Numbered from the stretch's first letter, positions 51,422 to 63,960 are shown. The stretch: DNA of 64,000 nt from Aquilaria yunnanensis (GCA_039654915.1 CM077597.1:73720001-73784000); one strand, 5' to 3'. Numbers and translations are program-made. Notes: generated by a model from the sequence alone, not told the origin.

Positions 51422-53908
51422 TGAAGATTTCAGGATCTTATGATAACATACTTTTATGTTATTTACTCATGTATATGCCACATGCATATTTGTTCATTTG
51501 AATTGAACATGGAATAGGCATGCATAACATGTTATATAGCATATCAAGATCACATACATGTTGTGTTAAATAAATCCTAGCATGCTACTAAGAACATACA
51601 TAAGAAATGAAACCTAACATGCTACTAAACCAAGAAAAGATGTGCACCTTTCTTCTTGGTTATCTTTGGCGAAACTTGAGGGAGAAATTGATCTTAGAGG
51701 AGCACCTTGAAGCTTGAAATAGAGATGAACAATCTCTATGTAAATCCACCCACAATGCTCCCAAAAAGTGTTTAATATTTCGGCCTCTAAAGGAAATAGG
51801 AGGATAATAACTTTCTCTCAAGAAAATGGAGCAAATGGAGTGCCAAATTCGTGCTTCAAATGGCCAGCCACTAAAGGCTATTTATAGATGACCAAAAGGC
51901 ACACCTTTACACCAAGAAATGTGTCTTTTTAGCCAAAGAACACTTCCTTTGGCTAAAGGTCATGTATGGTGGCGAAAATACATGTCTTTTAGCCAAGGAA
52001 CACTTCCTTTGGCCTATAACCACCCCATAACTACCTTATGGGCGAAAATACATGTCTCTTGATGTCAAAAGACATCATTCTTGGTGCAATAACCACCCCA
52101 ACCACCTCATGGGTGAATATACATGTCTATTCACTCAAGGAACACTTCCTTTGGATGAAAGGACATGTTCTTTTAGCCAATAGTCATGTCTTTTGATGAA
52201 GAGACATACCTTTACACAAAAGATGTGTCTCTTGGTGGTTTTGAGCTAAAAGCAAGGTGATCTGGCATGAAGCGAGCTCACTATACTACTTATGCACCAT
52301 TGAGCTCCTTTGAGCTCCAACCAAGCACCATGAACTGAGGTCCAGCTCTTAGAGCTGACCTAGAGCTGGAGTTAGCTGCTCTCAGCTGAAGTGAACTGAA
52401 GTCCAGCTACACTCAGCTACCAAAAGCTGAAGTGAGCTAACTTGAGTTGACTTGAGCTAACTTGAGCTAACTTGAGCTAAAGTCCTGCTACTTTGAGCTA
52501 CTTATAGCTGAAGTAAGCTGACTTGAGCTGAAGTCTAGCTACATTCAGCTACCAGAAGCTGAAATGAGCTGACTTGAGCTAACTTGAGCTGAAGTTTAGC
52601 TACTTTGAGCTACTTATAGCTGAAGTGAGCTGACTTGAGCTAGAGGGAGCTACTTCTAGCTGCCTTAGATAGCTATTCAAGCTAGAGTTAGCTCAATGAG
52701 CTCAAATCCTATCTTAAAAGGATCTTGGTGCCCCAAGAATTCCAACAAACTCCCACTCGCACTAACATGCTTTTAAACTTCCAGCTCCCACTCAAAACAA
52801 AACTCCCTAATCCTTATAGCCGAAATAATCCAAACACTTCTACATATATAGAGTTGTGGGTGCGACCTCAGGCACACACACTAAGTCTCTTCCATTGAGG
52901 TTGTTAGACTCTCAATAGAAGATTGTCCTCTTCTCATAGTTTGAACTTCCTCAAACTTTCCTTTGAACACATCAAATTCAAGTGTGTTGCTTAAACACAT
53001 CAATCTTGCTTGAACACATCAAGTTATGCTTTTCAGACCCCAGACATATGATACACTTTTTAATCACAATCAGTCTTTTCTTAGAATTTCAACTCCTTGA
53101 AATCCATGATTGTATTAAGCATTGAGTACTCATTTCAATCACTTGTCATTCAATCTAGCATACTACTCACAGTAATATGCGGGCCGAAGATTGAATTTAG
53201 TGAACGTTTATCATCTTAATGTTTTTCCTTTTAGCTTCAACTACATAGGTCAATGAGTTAACATGTGTACCCAAAAGGAGGATACTCCAGTCTCATTTCT
53301 CTAAGACCTTTGACAACCAATCAAAGTAATCATAATTAACTCAACTTCCTAATAGCAAGCCATAGTCACTAAGCGTCTGATTTGAAGAATCTCATACTAA
53401 GCAAGAACAGAAACAACTTGCTTAAATTCTTCTCTGGTCATATTTCATGGTCATGGAACACTTGAAAACACATCTATTAAAGTTCCATAATACACTTCTA
53501 AGGTGTTTTACTCATGTCACTCCCACTTGGAGTGATCTCAATTCCAATTGAGGACTGTGTCATTTCTCCCTCTTAAAACACCATGAAGTGTACTCCTCTT
53601 AACTCATAAAAGGAGGACAGGTCAATAACCATGAAATTTCTCCATGTAAGCCTTAGCTTACATTTAACATAGGCTAGGATGTATGAATGGTCATACAAAC
53701 TGAATGCACCAAAGCATTGAATCTTGATTACTCATAATCAAGGCGACCAAAAAAGCTAAAGTGTCAACTGTTGGAGCATGACTCCCACTTAAATGTATCA
53801 TTCACTTAAGTTTCATTTAAGTCTTTAGCCAGTCTCATCTTTAATCTTACACAAAGATCAAGGGCGGATGACTTGTGTGAGAAAGTCATCCTCTGCCTAT
53901 GTTTGACA
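51422..53908 (-). repeat. 3' LTR of the long-LTR copia
   Basis: 2487 bp; sense strand TGTCAAACATAGGCAGAGG... to ...CTGAAATCTTCA. It contains tandem repeats around 51890-52200 ('cacttcctttggc', 'ttttagccaa') and an AGCT-rich minisatellite (52318-52700). Confidence 0.88.
52318..52700. repeat. AGCT-rich minisatellite in the 3' LTR
   Basis: Dense array of about 10-11-bp units such as 'ttgagctaac' and 'gtgagctgac', organised in roughly 90-100-bp blocks ('gctacattcagctacc'...). AGCT is self-complementary, so the array is full of short palindromes. The partner array is 59275-59650 in the 5' LTR. Confidence 0.8.
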
Positions 53909-54026
53909 TGTTCATTTGTTCGCTGTGTTTCATAAAATTGAACTGAGTATTTCATAAAATAATCGGTATTATTTCAAAGAAATACATAACATGTGTGACA
54001 CCAAAGAGGTGAAGTACATCCAACAT

Positions 54027-56842
54027 TCACAATCTTCTAAGAACCATTGCTCTAACATGTCGAGCAAATACAAGTGGTGGCAATGGCTTAGTGAGAGGAT
54101 CTGCCACCATCAGGTCTATAGAAATGTACTCAATCCTAACTTCACCCTCTTCAATTGCATCCACACAAAGTTATATTTCATGCTAATGTGCTTGGCTTTT
54201 CCATGGTATTTGGGGTCCTTGGTATAAGCCATGGCTGCCATACTATCACTGTAGATAGTAATAGGTTTCTCAATAGAAACCCTGGATTCCAAATTTTTAA
54301 GGAAGTAACCTAGCCAAAGGGCTTCTTGTACAGCTGAGGCACATGAAACAAATTCAGCCTCCATTGTGGACAATGCTGTAAAGTTTGCTTCATACTACAC
54401 CAAGTAGTAGCCCCACCATTTAGCATGAAAATATAACCAGATGTAGACTTGCTGGAGTCTCTATCTCCTCCCCAATCAGCATTAGAATAGCCACATAAAC
54501 CAAGGTCTTTACCATGGTAACAAAGCCAATAATCCTTAGTACCCTTGAGGTACCTTAGGATCCTCTTGACACTCTTGCTAGAAGTCCAACCGCTTGGCTG
54601 ATGTCTGGCCTTGTACATAACATGGCATACATCAAGCTACCAATGGCACTTAGGTAGGGGACCTGAGCCATCTCTTCCTTCTCCTTTGGAGTCTTACGAC
54701 ACAAGTCCTCTCCAATCTTGCAACCATATGCAAGAAGTGTACTCATGGGCTTTGCGTTTGTTAAGTTGAACCTTGCAAGAATCTTATCAATATAAGGTTC
54801 TTGAGAAAGGGCCAACAGCCTTGCCTTTCTATCCCTCAGGATTTTAACCCCTAGGATAAAGGCCGCCTCTCCCATGTCCTTCATGTCAAAGGTGGAAGAC
54901 AACCATCCCTTGATGGTACTTAACAACGCAAGCCCATTACTTGCAATCAGTATATCATCTACATATAGAGTCAATACTGCAAAACTAGACCCAAAAGAGT
55001 ACAAGTATACACAATGGTCTTCATGCATCATCACAAAGCCATACTTTTGATTGCATGGTGAAACTTCAAGTACCACTGTCTTGAAGCTTGCTTAAGACCA
55101 TAGATAGACTTCTTCAGTCTACATACCTTGTCCTCTTGACCCTTTTGGACAAACCCCTCAGGTTGTCTCATATATATCTCCTCACTCAAATCACCATTCA
55201 GAAAGGCGGTCTTTACATCCATCTGATGTAACTCTAGGTCCAGATTTGCCACGATGGCAAGTAATATCCTGATGGAAGTGAATTTTACAACAGGAGAGAA
55301 GGTGTCTTTGAAATCAACACCCTCATTCTGTGTAAAACCCTTGGCCACCAAACGGGCCTTGTATCTTTCGATACTTCCATCAGAGTTCACCTTGATCTTG
55401 AGAACCCACTTGTTCCCAATTGCCTTACGGCCTGGAGGAAGATCACTTAGCTCCCAAACCCCATTGAGATGCATTGAATGCAACTCATCCTTCATTGCAT
55501 TTAGCCACTCTTCCCTCTGTGCACCCTCAATAGCCTCCTTAATGTTACTTAGCTCATCTATCTCAGATGCAACCAAATTTGCCTCACTATCCAAGATCCA
55601 CCATTCTTTAGGTTGTCCAAATTTCCTCATTGATCTTCTTAATGTAGGCTTAGATGGAGGCATCTCATGCTCGATCTCTTGAGGCTCAGCATTTTGCTCT
55701 TGAGTATCCTCAACTCCCTCTTGAACAAAACCTTCCTCTTGGAGGTCTTGCTCATGTTGGTCCACAACAACAGGCATTTCTGGAGCCATTGCTCCATGTG
55801 GTTGAGGTATCCACTCTAGAGTAGGTGCATGTGTCCCAGTTGTCCTTATGACACTTGGTTGATCCTCATCTAGGATTTCGATTAATGAGGTTAAGTCACC
55901 ATGCTCACCAACTTTGGGGAACTCATCCTCCACAAAGGTAGCATTCCATGCATCAAAGATGTTCCCAGTTTTGTGACTTATATCCAAGAACACATAACCC
56001 CTAGATTGTTCAGCATAACCAAGGAAGGCACACCTCCTCCCTCTTGGACCCAACTTTCCCAAAGGATGGTCCGTTATGTGAACATAAGCCAAACAACCCC
56101 AAGGGCGTAAATAGCTTAGATTAGGAGTTTTCTTCTTCCATAACTCATATGGAGAAGAGTTCACATTCTTGGTGGGTACTCTATTAAGGACATGAACTGC
56201 ACATAACAGTGCATCACTCCAATAAGTGATGTCTAAGTTGGCCTTTGCCATCATGGAACGTACCATGTCCATAAGAGTTCTATTCTTCCTCTCAGACACT
56301 CCATTCTGTTGGGGTGTCCAAGGAAGAGTGAACTCCCTTTCAATACCCTTCAAGTCACAAAATGCCTTGAATGCATTTGATGTATACTCTCCACCCCTAT
56401 CTGTCCTCAAGGACTTAACCTTCTTACCTACTTGGTTCTCAACCAAGTGTACATACTTCTCAAAGCATGCCAAGGCCTCTGCCTTGTTTCTTAGTAGGTA
56501 GATGTGGGTGAATCGAGTGTAATCATCTGTGAATGTGATGAAATACTTGAATCCATTTCTAGATTCAACCCTCATTGGCCCACATAGGTCAGAGTGAACT
56601 AAACTTAGTGCCTCACCTCTCCTAGTTGCTTTGCCAAAAGGCTTTCTTGTGGCTTTGCCCTCTAGGCATGATTGGCAACTTGGAAGGACAACCTTGGTCA
56701 AGGAACCTAGCAAACCAGTCTTGGCTAGCTTGTCCATTCTATCTTGACCAATATGACCTAACCTCTCATGCCACCTTATTTCATTTGTGACCTCTGTCAC
56801 ATAGCAACTAGGACTTGCAATAGAATGGTTAGTTGACTTCAA
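54027..56842 (-). pseudogene. Copia pol: integrase, RT, RNase H with frameshifts
   Basis: 56842-55031 (603 codons) is open and holds the pre-integrase domain ('WHERLGHIGQDRMDKL'), integrase (finger 'CQSC', D,D,E in 'VHSDLCG', 'LRTDRGGEY', 'NGVSERKNRT') and the first half of RT ('NKWVLKIKVNSDGSIERYK', 'MDVKTAFLNGDL', 'SIYGLKQASRQWY'). A frameshift near 55050 leads to 55076-54555 with 'LYVDDILIASN'. Another near 54600 leads to the RNase H segment 54618-54310 ('SNADWGGDRDSSKSTSGY'), and a third near 54375 to 54373-54116 ('MEAEFVSCASAVQEALWL'). The last part, ending at 54027, has 'MVADPLTKPLPP'. Structure is normal copia; the frame breaks make it inactive. Confidence 0.92.
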
Positions 56843-56872
56843 CTCATAAAGCCCATTGTTAACTGAGCAAGT

Positions 56873-58046
56873 TCATACTATCTTATTATCTTTAATAATA
56901 GACACATTATTATCAAAGAAGTTAAAGAAATAATTGTACTTCAACATAGAACTTATAGAAATCAAATTTCTACAAATGTTTGGTACATACAATACATCTA
57001 TTAGATACAAATATCCAATATTCATAGGAATTTTACATGTTCCTATGCCTTCTACTTCCAGCTTGGCATCATTTCCCACTGAAACATGCTTAGCTCCTTT
57101 TGAGAGCTTCCTGTAGGCCACAAACCAGGACCTGTCCCGGGCTATGTGGTCTGTTGCTCCTGAGTCTACAATCCACAAAGAATTGCACTCAGTTAGTAAT
57201 GTACATGACACAACATGTACAATGGAAGTAGAAGGGTATGTATGTACCTTGGGTGGACCCTTCCAATATTTTGCAAAATGTCCTTTATACCCACAGTTGA
57301 AGCACTTCAGCTTGCTTATGTCCCGCTTCTTCTTGAACCTTTTCTTGGAAGCAAGACCTTTTTCCCTTGCCCTTCCCTGGCCCTCCTTTGCCACCACTCT
57401 TCTTCCATCCCTTCTGGATAAAGGATGAGGCAACATATGCCTTAGAATGGTCCTTAAGGGCCATCACCTCAGCCTCAAGCAGGAGGTGACGAGCAATGTC
57501 ATCAAATGATATTATTTGAGGGTTATGGCGTAAGTTGACCTTCATCAACTGCCATTCCTCATCAGGCAAGGAACGGATTATTGCTTGCACTTGTTGCTCA
57601 TCAGTGAGCACATGCCTTGCTGTTTTGAATTGGTGGATCATGCGTGACATCTCACGCCAGTGAGCACTCATAGAGTGATCAGCACGCTTCACATAATTCT
57701 CAAACCTGAGAATCATTGAGCGTTGTTTCTCTACAGAAACATCTCCATACTTGGCCTTGACTGAGTCCCATATGGCCTTAGCCCCTTCAAGCATGGAGAA
57801 TTCCACCATAATCTCATCCACCATAGTGGAGAGGAGAGTGACTCTACACATAGAGTTCTTCTTAACGAATGCCTCATAGGCAGTCCTATCCTGTCCCTCA
57901 GTAGGAGGCATGATCTCTTGATTGAGCATATCAGGAGTATCTTGCTCAGTTAAAATGAATTTGACCTTCTGTTGCTAAATTGAATAGTTTTCACCATCCA
58001 ATTTGAGGTCACGGTTTAATTCTGCAACTATATTCTTACAAGCCAT
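56873..58046 (-). pseudogene. Copia gag-protease with stops and a frameshift
   Basis: Start ATG 58046 ('MACKNIVAELNRDLKLDG'), stop TAG at 57977-57975, then open 57929-57285 with the UBN2-type Gag core. A frameshift near 57360 moves to 57436-56873, which holds the zinc knuckle CFNCGYKGHFAKYW, where the fourth ligand Cys is replaced by Trp, and the protease motif 'WIVDSGATDHIA'. A TGA at 56875-56873 separates it from the in-frame integrase ORF. Copia type, inactive. Confidence 0.88.
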
Positions 58047-58312
58047 CTACAATGATGCAATGCACATGTTGTAGTTCAATTTACACAACAAGACTCAACA
58101 AAGCAACATGTGTATGAAACAACTTCTAACATGCTCATATATGGCAAAAGAGATGCATATAGCATTCAATTAGAAATACACAAACATGCCTTCATTGCTC
58201 CATACACATTTCCTTCATTAGCCTTATCATAATCATACACATATGTATGATCCTAAATCATGCTCACTACATGCAACATATACATATTCATGACCTAGGC
58301 TCTGATAACAAT
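58047..58312 (-). other. Leader and primer-binding site of the long-LTR copia
   Basis: The sense strand reads TGTTATCAGAGC at 58310-58299, one base from the standard Met-tRNA primer site, two bases after the LTR. The leader (to the gag ATG) is duplicated in inverted orientation at 60866-61038. Confidence 0.82.
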
Positions 58313-60865
58313 TGAAGATTTCAGGATCTTATGATCTTATGATAACATACTTTTATCTTATCTACTCATGTATATGCCACATGCATATTTGTTCATTTGA
58401 ATACAAAATGGATATAGGCATGCATAACATATTATATAACATATCAAGATCACATACAAGTTGTGTTAAATAATCCTAGCATGCTACTAAGAATATACGA
58501 AAATGAAACCTAACATGCTACTAAATCAAGAAAAGATGTGCACCTTTCTTCTTGGTTATCTTTAGCGAAAAAACTTGAGGGAGAACTTGATCTTAGAGGA
58601 GAGCCTTGAAGCTTGAAATAGAGATGAACAATCTCTATGCTAATCCACCCACAATGCTCTGAAGAAGTGTTTAATATTTCGGCCTCTAAAGGAAATAGGA
58701 GGAGAATAATTTTCTCTCAAGAAAATGGAGCAAATGGAGTGCAAATTCTTGCTTAAAATGGCTGGCCTCTAAAGGCTATTTATAGATGACCAAAAGCCAC
58801 AACTTTACACCAAGAAAGGTGTCTTTTAAGCCAAAGAACACTTCCTTTGGCCAAGGGTCATGTATGGTGGTGAAAATACATGTCTTTTAGCCAAGGATCA
58901 CTTCCTTTGGCCTATAACCACCCCATAACTACCTTATGGCGAAAAAACATGTATTTTAGCCAATGAACACTTTCTTTGGCCTATAACCACCCCATAACTA
59001 CCTTATGGCCGAATATACATGTCCCCTGAAGTCATAGGACATCACTCTTGGTGCAATAACCACCCCAACCACCCTCATGGCCGAATATACATGTCTTTTC
59101 ACTCAAGGAACACTTCCTTTGGATGAAAAGACATGTTCTTTTACCCAATAGTCATCTCTTTTGATGAAGAGACATACCTTTACACAAAAGATGTGTCTCT
59201 TGGTGGTTTTGAGCTAAAAGCAAGGTGAGCTGGCACAAAGCTAGCTCACTATGCTACTCATGCACCATTGAGCTCCTCTGAGCTCCAACCAAGCTCCATG
59301 AACTAAGGTTTAGCTCCCTGAACTGACCTTGAGCTGGAGTTAGCTACTCTCAACTAAAGTGAACTGAAGTCCAGCTACATTCAGCTACCAAAAGCTAAAG
59401 TGAGCTGACTTGAGCTGACTTGAGCTAATTTGAGCTGAAGTCCTACCACTTTGAGCGACTTATAGCTGAAGTGAGCTGACTTGAGCTAAAGTCTAGCTAC
59501 ATTCAGCTACTAGAAGCTGAAGTGAGCTGACTTGAGCTAACTTGAGCTGAAGTCCAGCTACTTTGAGCTACTTATAGCTGAGTGAGCTGACTTGAGCTAA
59601 AGGGAGCTACTTTTAGCTGCCTTAGATAGCTGTTCAAGCTAGAGTTAGCTCAATGAGCTTAAATCCTATCTTAAAAGGATGTTGGTGCACCAAGAATTCC
59701 AACAAACTCCCACTCGCACTATCATGCTTTTAAACTTCCAGCTCCCACTCAAAACAAACTCCTTAATCCTAATAGCCGAAATGATCCAAACACTTCTACA
59801 TATATAGAGTTGTGGGTGCGACCTCAGGCACACACAATAAGTGTCTTCCATTGAGGTTGTTAGACTCTCAATAGAAGATTGTCCTCTCCTCATAGTTTGA
59901 ACCTCTTCAAACTTTTCTTTGAACACATCAAATTCAAGTGTGTTGCTTAAACACATTAAGCTTGCTTGAACACATCAAGTTATGCCTTTCAGACCCCAGA
60001 CATATGATACACTTCTTAATCACAATCAGTCTCTTTCTTAGAATTTTAACTCCTTGAAATCCATGATTGTATTAAGCATTGAGTACTCATTTCAATCACT
60101 TGTCATGCAATCTAGCATACTACTCACAATAATATGTGGGCCCAAGATTGAATTTAGTGAATGTGTATTATCTTAATGTCTTTCCTTTTAGCTTCAACTA
60201 CTTAGGTCAATGAGTTAACATGATTACCCAAAAGGAGGATACTCCAGTCTCATTTCTCTAAGACCTTCTACAACCAATCAAAGTAATCATAATTAACTCA
60301 ACTTCCTAATAGCAAGCCATAGTCACTAAGAGTCTGAATCGAAGAATCTCACACTAAGCAAGAATAGAGACAACTTGCTTAAATTCTTCTCTGGTCATAT
60401 TTCATGGTCATGGAACACTTGGAAACACATCCATTAAAGTTCCATAATACACTTCTAAGGTGTTTTACTCATGTTACTCCCACTTGAAGTGATCTCCATT
60501 CCAATTGAGGAGTGTGTCATCTCTCCCTCTTAAAACACCATGAAGTGTACTCCTTTTAACACATAAAAGGAGGACATGTCAATAACCATGAAATTTCTCC
60601 ATGTAAGCCTTAGCTTACATCTAACATAGGCTAGGATCTATGAATGGTAATACAAACTGATTGCACCAAAGCATTGAATCTTGATTACTCATAATCAAGG
60701 CGACCATAAAAGCTAAAGTGTCATGTGTTGGAGCATGACTCCCACTTAAATGTATCATCCACTTAAGTTTCATTTATGTCTTTAGCCAGTCTCATCCTTA
60801 ATCTTACACAAAGATCAAGGGCGGATGACTTGTGTGAGAAAGTCATCCTCTGCCTATGTTTGACA
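58313..60865 (-). repeat. 5' LTR of the long-LTR copia
   Basis: 2553 bp, partner of 51422-53908. It has an extra duplicated segment of roughly 70 bp (58915-59030, 'ggcctataaccaccccataa' repeated) and the AGCT-rich array at 59275-59650. Confidence 0.88.
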
Positions 60866-61038
60866 TGTATATGTTGCATATAGTGAGCATGATTTAGGAT
60901 CATACATATGTGTATGATTGTGATAAGGCTAATGAAGGATATGTGTATGGAGCAACGAAGGCATGTTTATGTATTTCTAATTGAATGCTATATGCATCTC
61001 TTTTGCCATATATGAGCATGTTAGAAGTTGTTTCATAC
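60866..61038 (+). repeat. Inverted copy of the copia leader outside its own LTR
   Basis: The reverse complement of this segment matches 58112-58285, the leader between primer site and gag, at about 94% identity over 173 bases. It starts exactly where the LTR ends (TTTGACA) and lacks the primer site itself, joining at 'tgtatatgttgca'. It is thus a sense-oriented leader attached to the outer end of an antisense LTR. Confidence 0.88.
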
Positions 61039-62269
61039 ATGGTGGTCTGGGGTGGCTTCATCAGGTGTCATTGTACGGTTGGGGAAAACTTCTGATGGAG
61101 GAGAGCACTTTTGGAGGAGATTCCCCAGTGGAATGTACCTGAAATACTCTAGAAAACACAGGTCATGAGGTCCCCGGTGTGTATTCTCAGGGAGGAGTCT
61201 CCGACGCCCAAGTCAGTATTTTCAGATAACTGGATTATGTGCTCTTTTGTGTATTCAAAGAGAACTTTTTTCCTTACCTCGCTAGGATGCTTTCTGGGTG
61301 TTTTATAAAAGAGGCGTACAGAAGCCATTTTCCTCTTGTGGTCGTTCCAGATCACGACACGTGTCCGATGGGATGCGATCTCTGCTTTTCCGGGAATCAA
61401 AGGGACGTTTATCTCAGCAAAAGTCACCTGGTTGACAGCCTAGGCATTCCGAGAGTGTCGTATTGAGGCGTCCCTCTGATGGCGTGCTCCAGTGATAGCG
61501 TGTCAGAATGTACTTGGGGGACAACTTTTATGGGGAGGTGTCAGAGGCTCCTTAAATGCTTTGTTCGTACCTTCCGAGGTTACTTTAACGTTTCGGGGAA
61601 TGTATTCCCTGAGGATGGGTCCTCCGAGGGATACTTCTGTTTCCGAAGAGGGTCTGACCACTCTACCGAGGTTGGTCCTACCATTTCCTAAGGAAGCGAA
61701 TTCCCTACATTAGGCCAGGGGGATTGTTCATCCTTTCGACCTCGGCTGGCTGTTTCCCTCTGGCGAAGTCGGTACTCCGTCAGGTCTGGGAGCTCGGCCA
61801 GTGATGGGCACCTCGGCTATCACATGCCCCCTCCTGGAGAGCCGAAACGGGGGCTTCGGCTATGTTTTTGAGAAGGTCCCTTTGCCGACCTGGCGGCTGA
61901 AACTTCTCTTGGAAAGTTGCCTTGCTTCAGAAGGCGTCTCCTCAGAGCCGAGGTACCCTCCTCTAGTTTTCTTGATGTCCTCGGAATGCAAGTTACTTTT
62001 TTTCCTTTTTGCTTTTTCTGCCACGAGTCTGTGAATCGTCGCGTCCTTTGGCCAAGCGTGTCAATCATGGGTAACCGTGCCTGGGTTGTCACGATGTTAG
62101 AGGGACGTGCCCTAGTTCTTCGCGCTGTGTGACACGTGGACGCTGTTGGATGGTGAAACAACTATGCTAGTTACGTCAACCGCACCTCTTCGCCTTCAAG
62201 GAGTAATAATGAGGCGGTTACATCTTCAAAGGATGATTATGATGACGTTTCACTTATCCTTCTTCGGTC

Positions 62270-62277
62270 TATATAAG
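62270..62277 (+). promoter_or_regulatory. TATA box of the gypsy-type element
   Basis: TCGGTCTATATAAGCACCTT, about 250 bases before the ATG at 62521, with CACGTGTCC and ACACGTGGAC G-box-like motifs upstream (61360, 62133). Confidence 0.6.
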
Positions 62278-62520
62278 CACCTTCCATCCCATTTTGTCTC
62301 ACTTTTTTGTTTTAGCTCTCGTCTGTTCTAGAGCCTTTTCTTGCCCTTTTTCTTTTTCCGGCGGCGATTCTTACGGCAGAATGACCTCCAGCAATTCCTT
62401 GCAGCGGTGTTTCGCAGCCCAGGTTTTAGCAAAGTCTTTGGTGGGTGTTCCATTTTTGTGGTTTGTCATTGTTCTTTTATTTCTCCCAAAGTCATCTCTC
62501 TTTTTATTATTTTTTGAAAA

Positions 62521-63904
62521 ATGTCAAATCCGACTCCATTAAGTCCGACTCCATTGATGACTGTGCGCCCTCTTTCTGCAAACCTTGCTTCCCTTGAGGC
62601 TTATCCTTGTTCCACTACTTTGGAAAAGATGAAAAAGTGGGTGGCCAAGTACTACCTCCCTTCTTATATCACACAGAGGTTACCTCTCCCAGGATCTTAC
62701 AGTTACGCAGCTTATTCGGGAGAGGTTACCGTTTACCGAGCTCAGCTGAAAGCCGATCTTCGGTATCCCCCTCATCGCATGATATGTGAATTCTGTAAAT
62801 TCCACAGTATTGCCGTGAACCAACTCCCCCCAAATTCTTACTCTTACTTTAATGCTTTCCTCTGCATGTGCGGGGTGTTCGGCATAAACCCCCACTTCCT
62901 CTTCTTCATGCAATACTACAAACTCCACCCGGTCCCGAAGGGTGGTTTTTACTACCTCCTTCCTCGAGGGTCCGGGAGTAAGAAGTTTATGTTTACCTTT
63001 GACAATAACGATAGTTGGCGAGGGTGGTAGAAGAATTTTTTCTTTGTTCGGGTCCCCGAGTCTTGGAGACATGTGCCTATTAGATGGGCTTCGGGGACTT
63101 TGAAGGTCGATGTCGTCGATACCCGGAGGCTCCTTACTCCAGTATTACTTGCCGATTTTGATAATTTCGACAAACGCATTCGGTCAGTAGCGGACTGGGA
63201 TTCCGGAGCTCCGTCACGTTCACCCTACCCTTTTCCCATTAAGTGGGATCTTATGTCAGAGGAAGTTCTTCGGGAATTGGGAGTGATAATTGCCCACAAG
63301 AGTGACCCCGGCATTCCCGTGCCTGTTCTTCCGGGGAAGAAAGCCTGGATAGTCATGCTCCTTCGGTGTGAAATTTCTTATCAGTTTTTTTCCGAGAGTA
63401 AGTCACCTTCCAGGGTTTGTTATCTGCTTTCCTTTTGGACTTACACTGATATTTTACCTTTTTACAGAGATGGGCGATCAGTCTGCCGAGTTTTATATAT
63501 CACTCTTCGACAGTCAGGCTAAGCAGGGAGAGCAAGTACGCAGGAAGACTTCTGGTAAGAGGAAGAAGTCGACTGCCGGCCCTTCTAAGTCCAAGAAAGC
63601 CAAGGCTACCACTCCATCTTACCCCGAGAACGTAGTTGAGGTGGAAGATCAGTCCTCTGCTCAACTTCTGACCGCCGAGAACCCTTCTTCGGATCCTGAC
63701 ATCCTCGGGGGGACACTGAGTCCTGCCCCTGCTACTGAGATCCCAGCAGAGCGAACGTCTGCCCAGGAGTTTGAAGAGGGCAGAAGGAGGAAGGGAAAGA
63801 ATGTCACTGAGGATGTTCGGGAGGTCGATTCTGAGGAGTGCGTCCCCGAAGTTCCATCAGGTTGGTTCCTTAGCCATTCCGCTACCAACCTCAGTATTTT
63901 TTGA
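62521..63904 (+). pseudogene. Transposase_28-like gypsy-associated protein with one stop and an intron
   Basis: Exon 1 runs from ATG 62521 to 63397 in one frame, interrupted by TAG at 63028-63030 ('NDSWRGW' before, 'KNFFFVRVPESW' after). It contains 'LRYPPHRMICEFCKFHSIA', 'PNSYSYFNAFLCMC' and 'FMQYYKLHP', the pattern of the Transposase_28 family found in Tat-lineage gypsy elements. A predicted 70-base intron (63398 GTAAGT to 63467 TTTTTACAG) links it in frame to exon 2 ('MGDQSAEFYISLFDSQ'), which continues as a Lys/Ser/Glu-rich, probably disordered tail to a stop at 63904. A further donor-like GTTGGT after 'EVPS' suggests another intron. Function unknown. Confidence 0.7.
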
Positions 63905-63960
63905 ATCTACGATTTTTTGGATGAATGGCTAAGGGATGATGTCTTGATGGAACTTCGGCG
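63846..63960. repeat. Inverted repeat with two 12-base arms
   Basis: GAAGTTCCATCA and CCTTAGCCATTC (63846-63879) recur as reverse complements GAATGGCTAAGG and TGATGGAACTTC (63924-63960), in mirrored order. A transcript could fold into a stem of about 35 bases with an internal bulge. It overlaps the 3' end of the Lys/Glu-rich frame and a possible splice region. Confidence 0.65.

Larger units (their letters stand above)
51422..60865 (-). mobile_element. Decayed copia element with 2.5-kb LTRs
   Basis: LTRs 51422-53908 and 58313-60865, primer site 58299-58310, then gag and pol read right to left and ending near 54027. All copia domains are present and recognisable, but with at least two stops and four frameshifts. 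LTRs differ by roughly 5-8% in the parts compared, so the insertion is much older than the Ogre or the Gag-only element. No matching target duplication: the left flank is ACAAT, while the right flank is an inverted piece of the element's own leader. Confidence 0.9.

Noticed and set aside
61820..62161. Minus-strand frame of 113 codons and several plus frames between 61239 and 62542
   Set aside because: They lie in the LTR/leader part of the gypsy-type element and overlap each other; GC-rich sequence has fewer stops, and no domain is visible.
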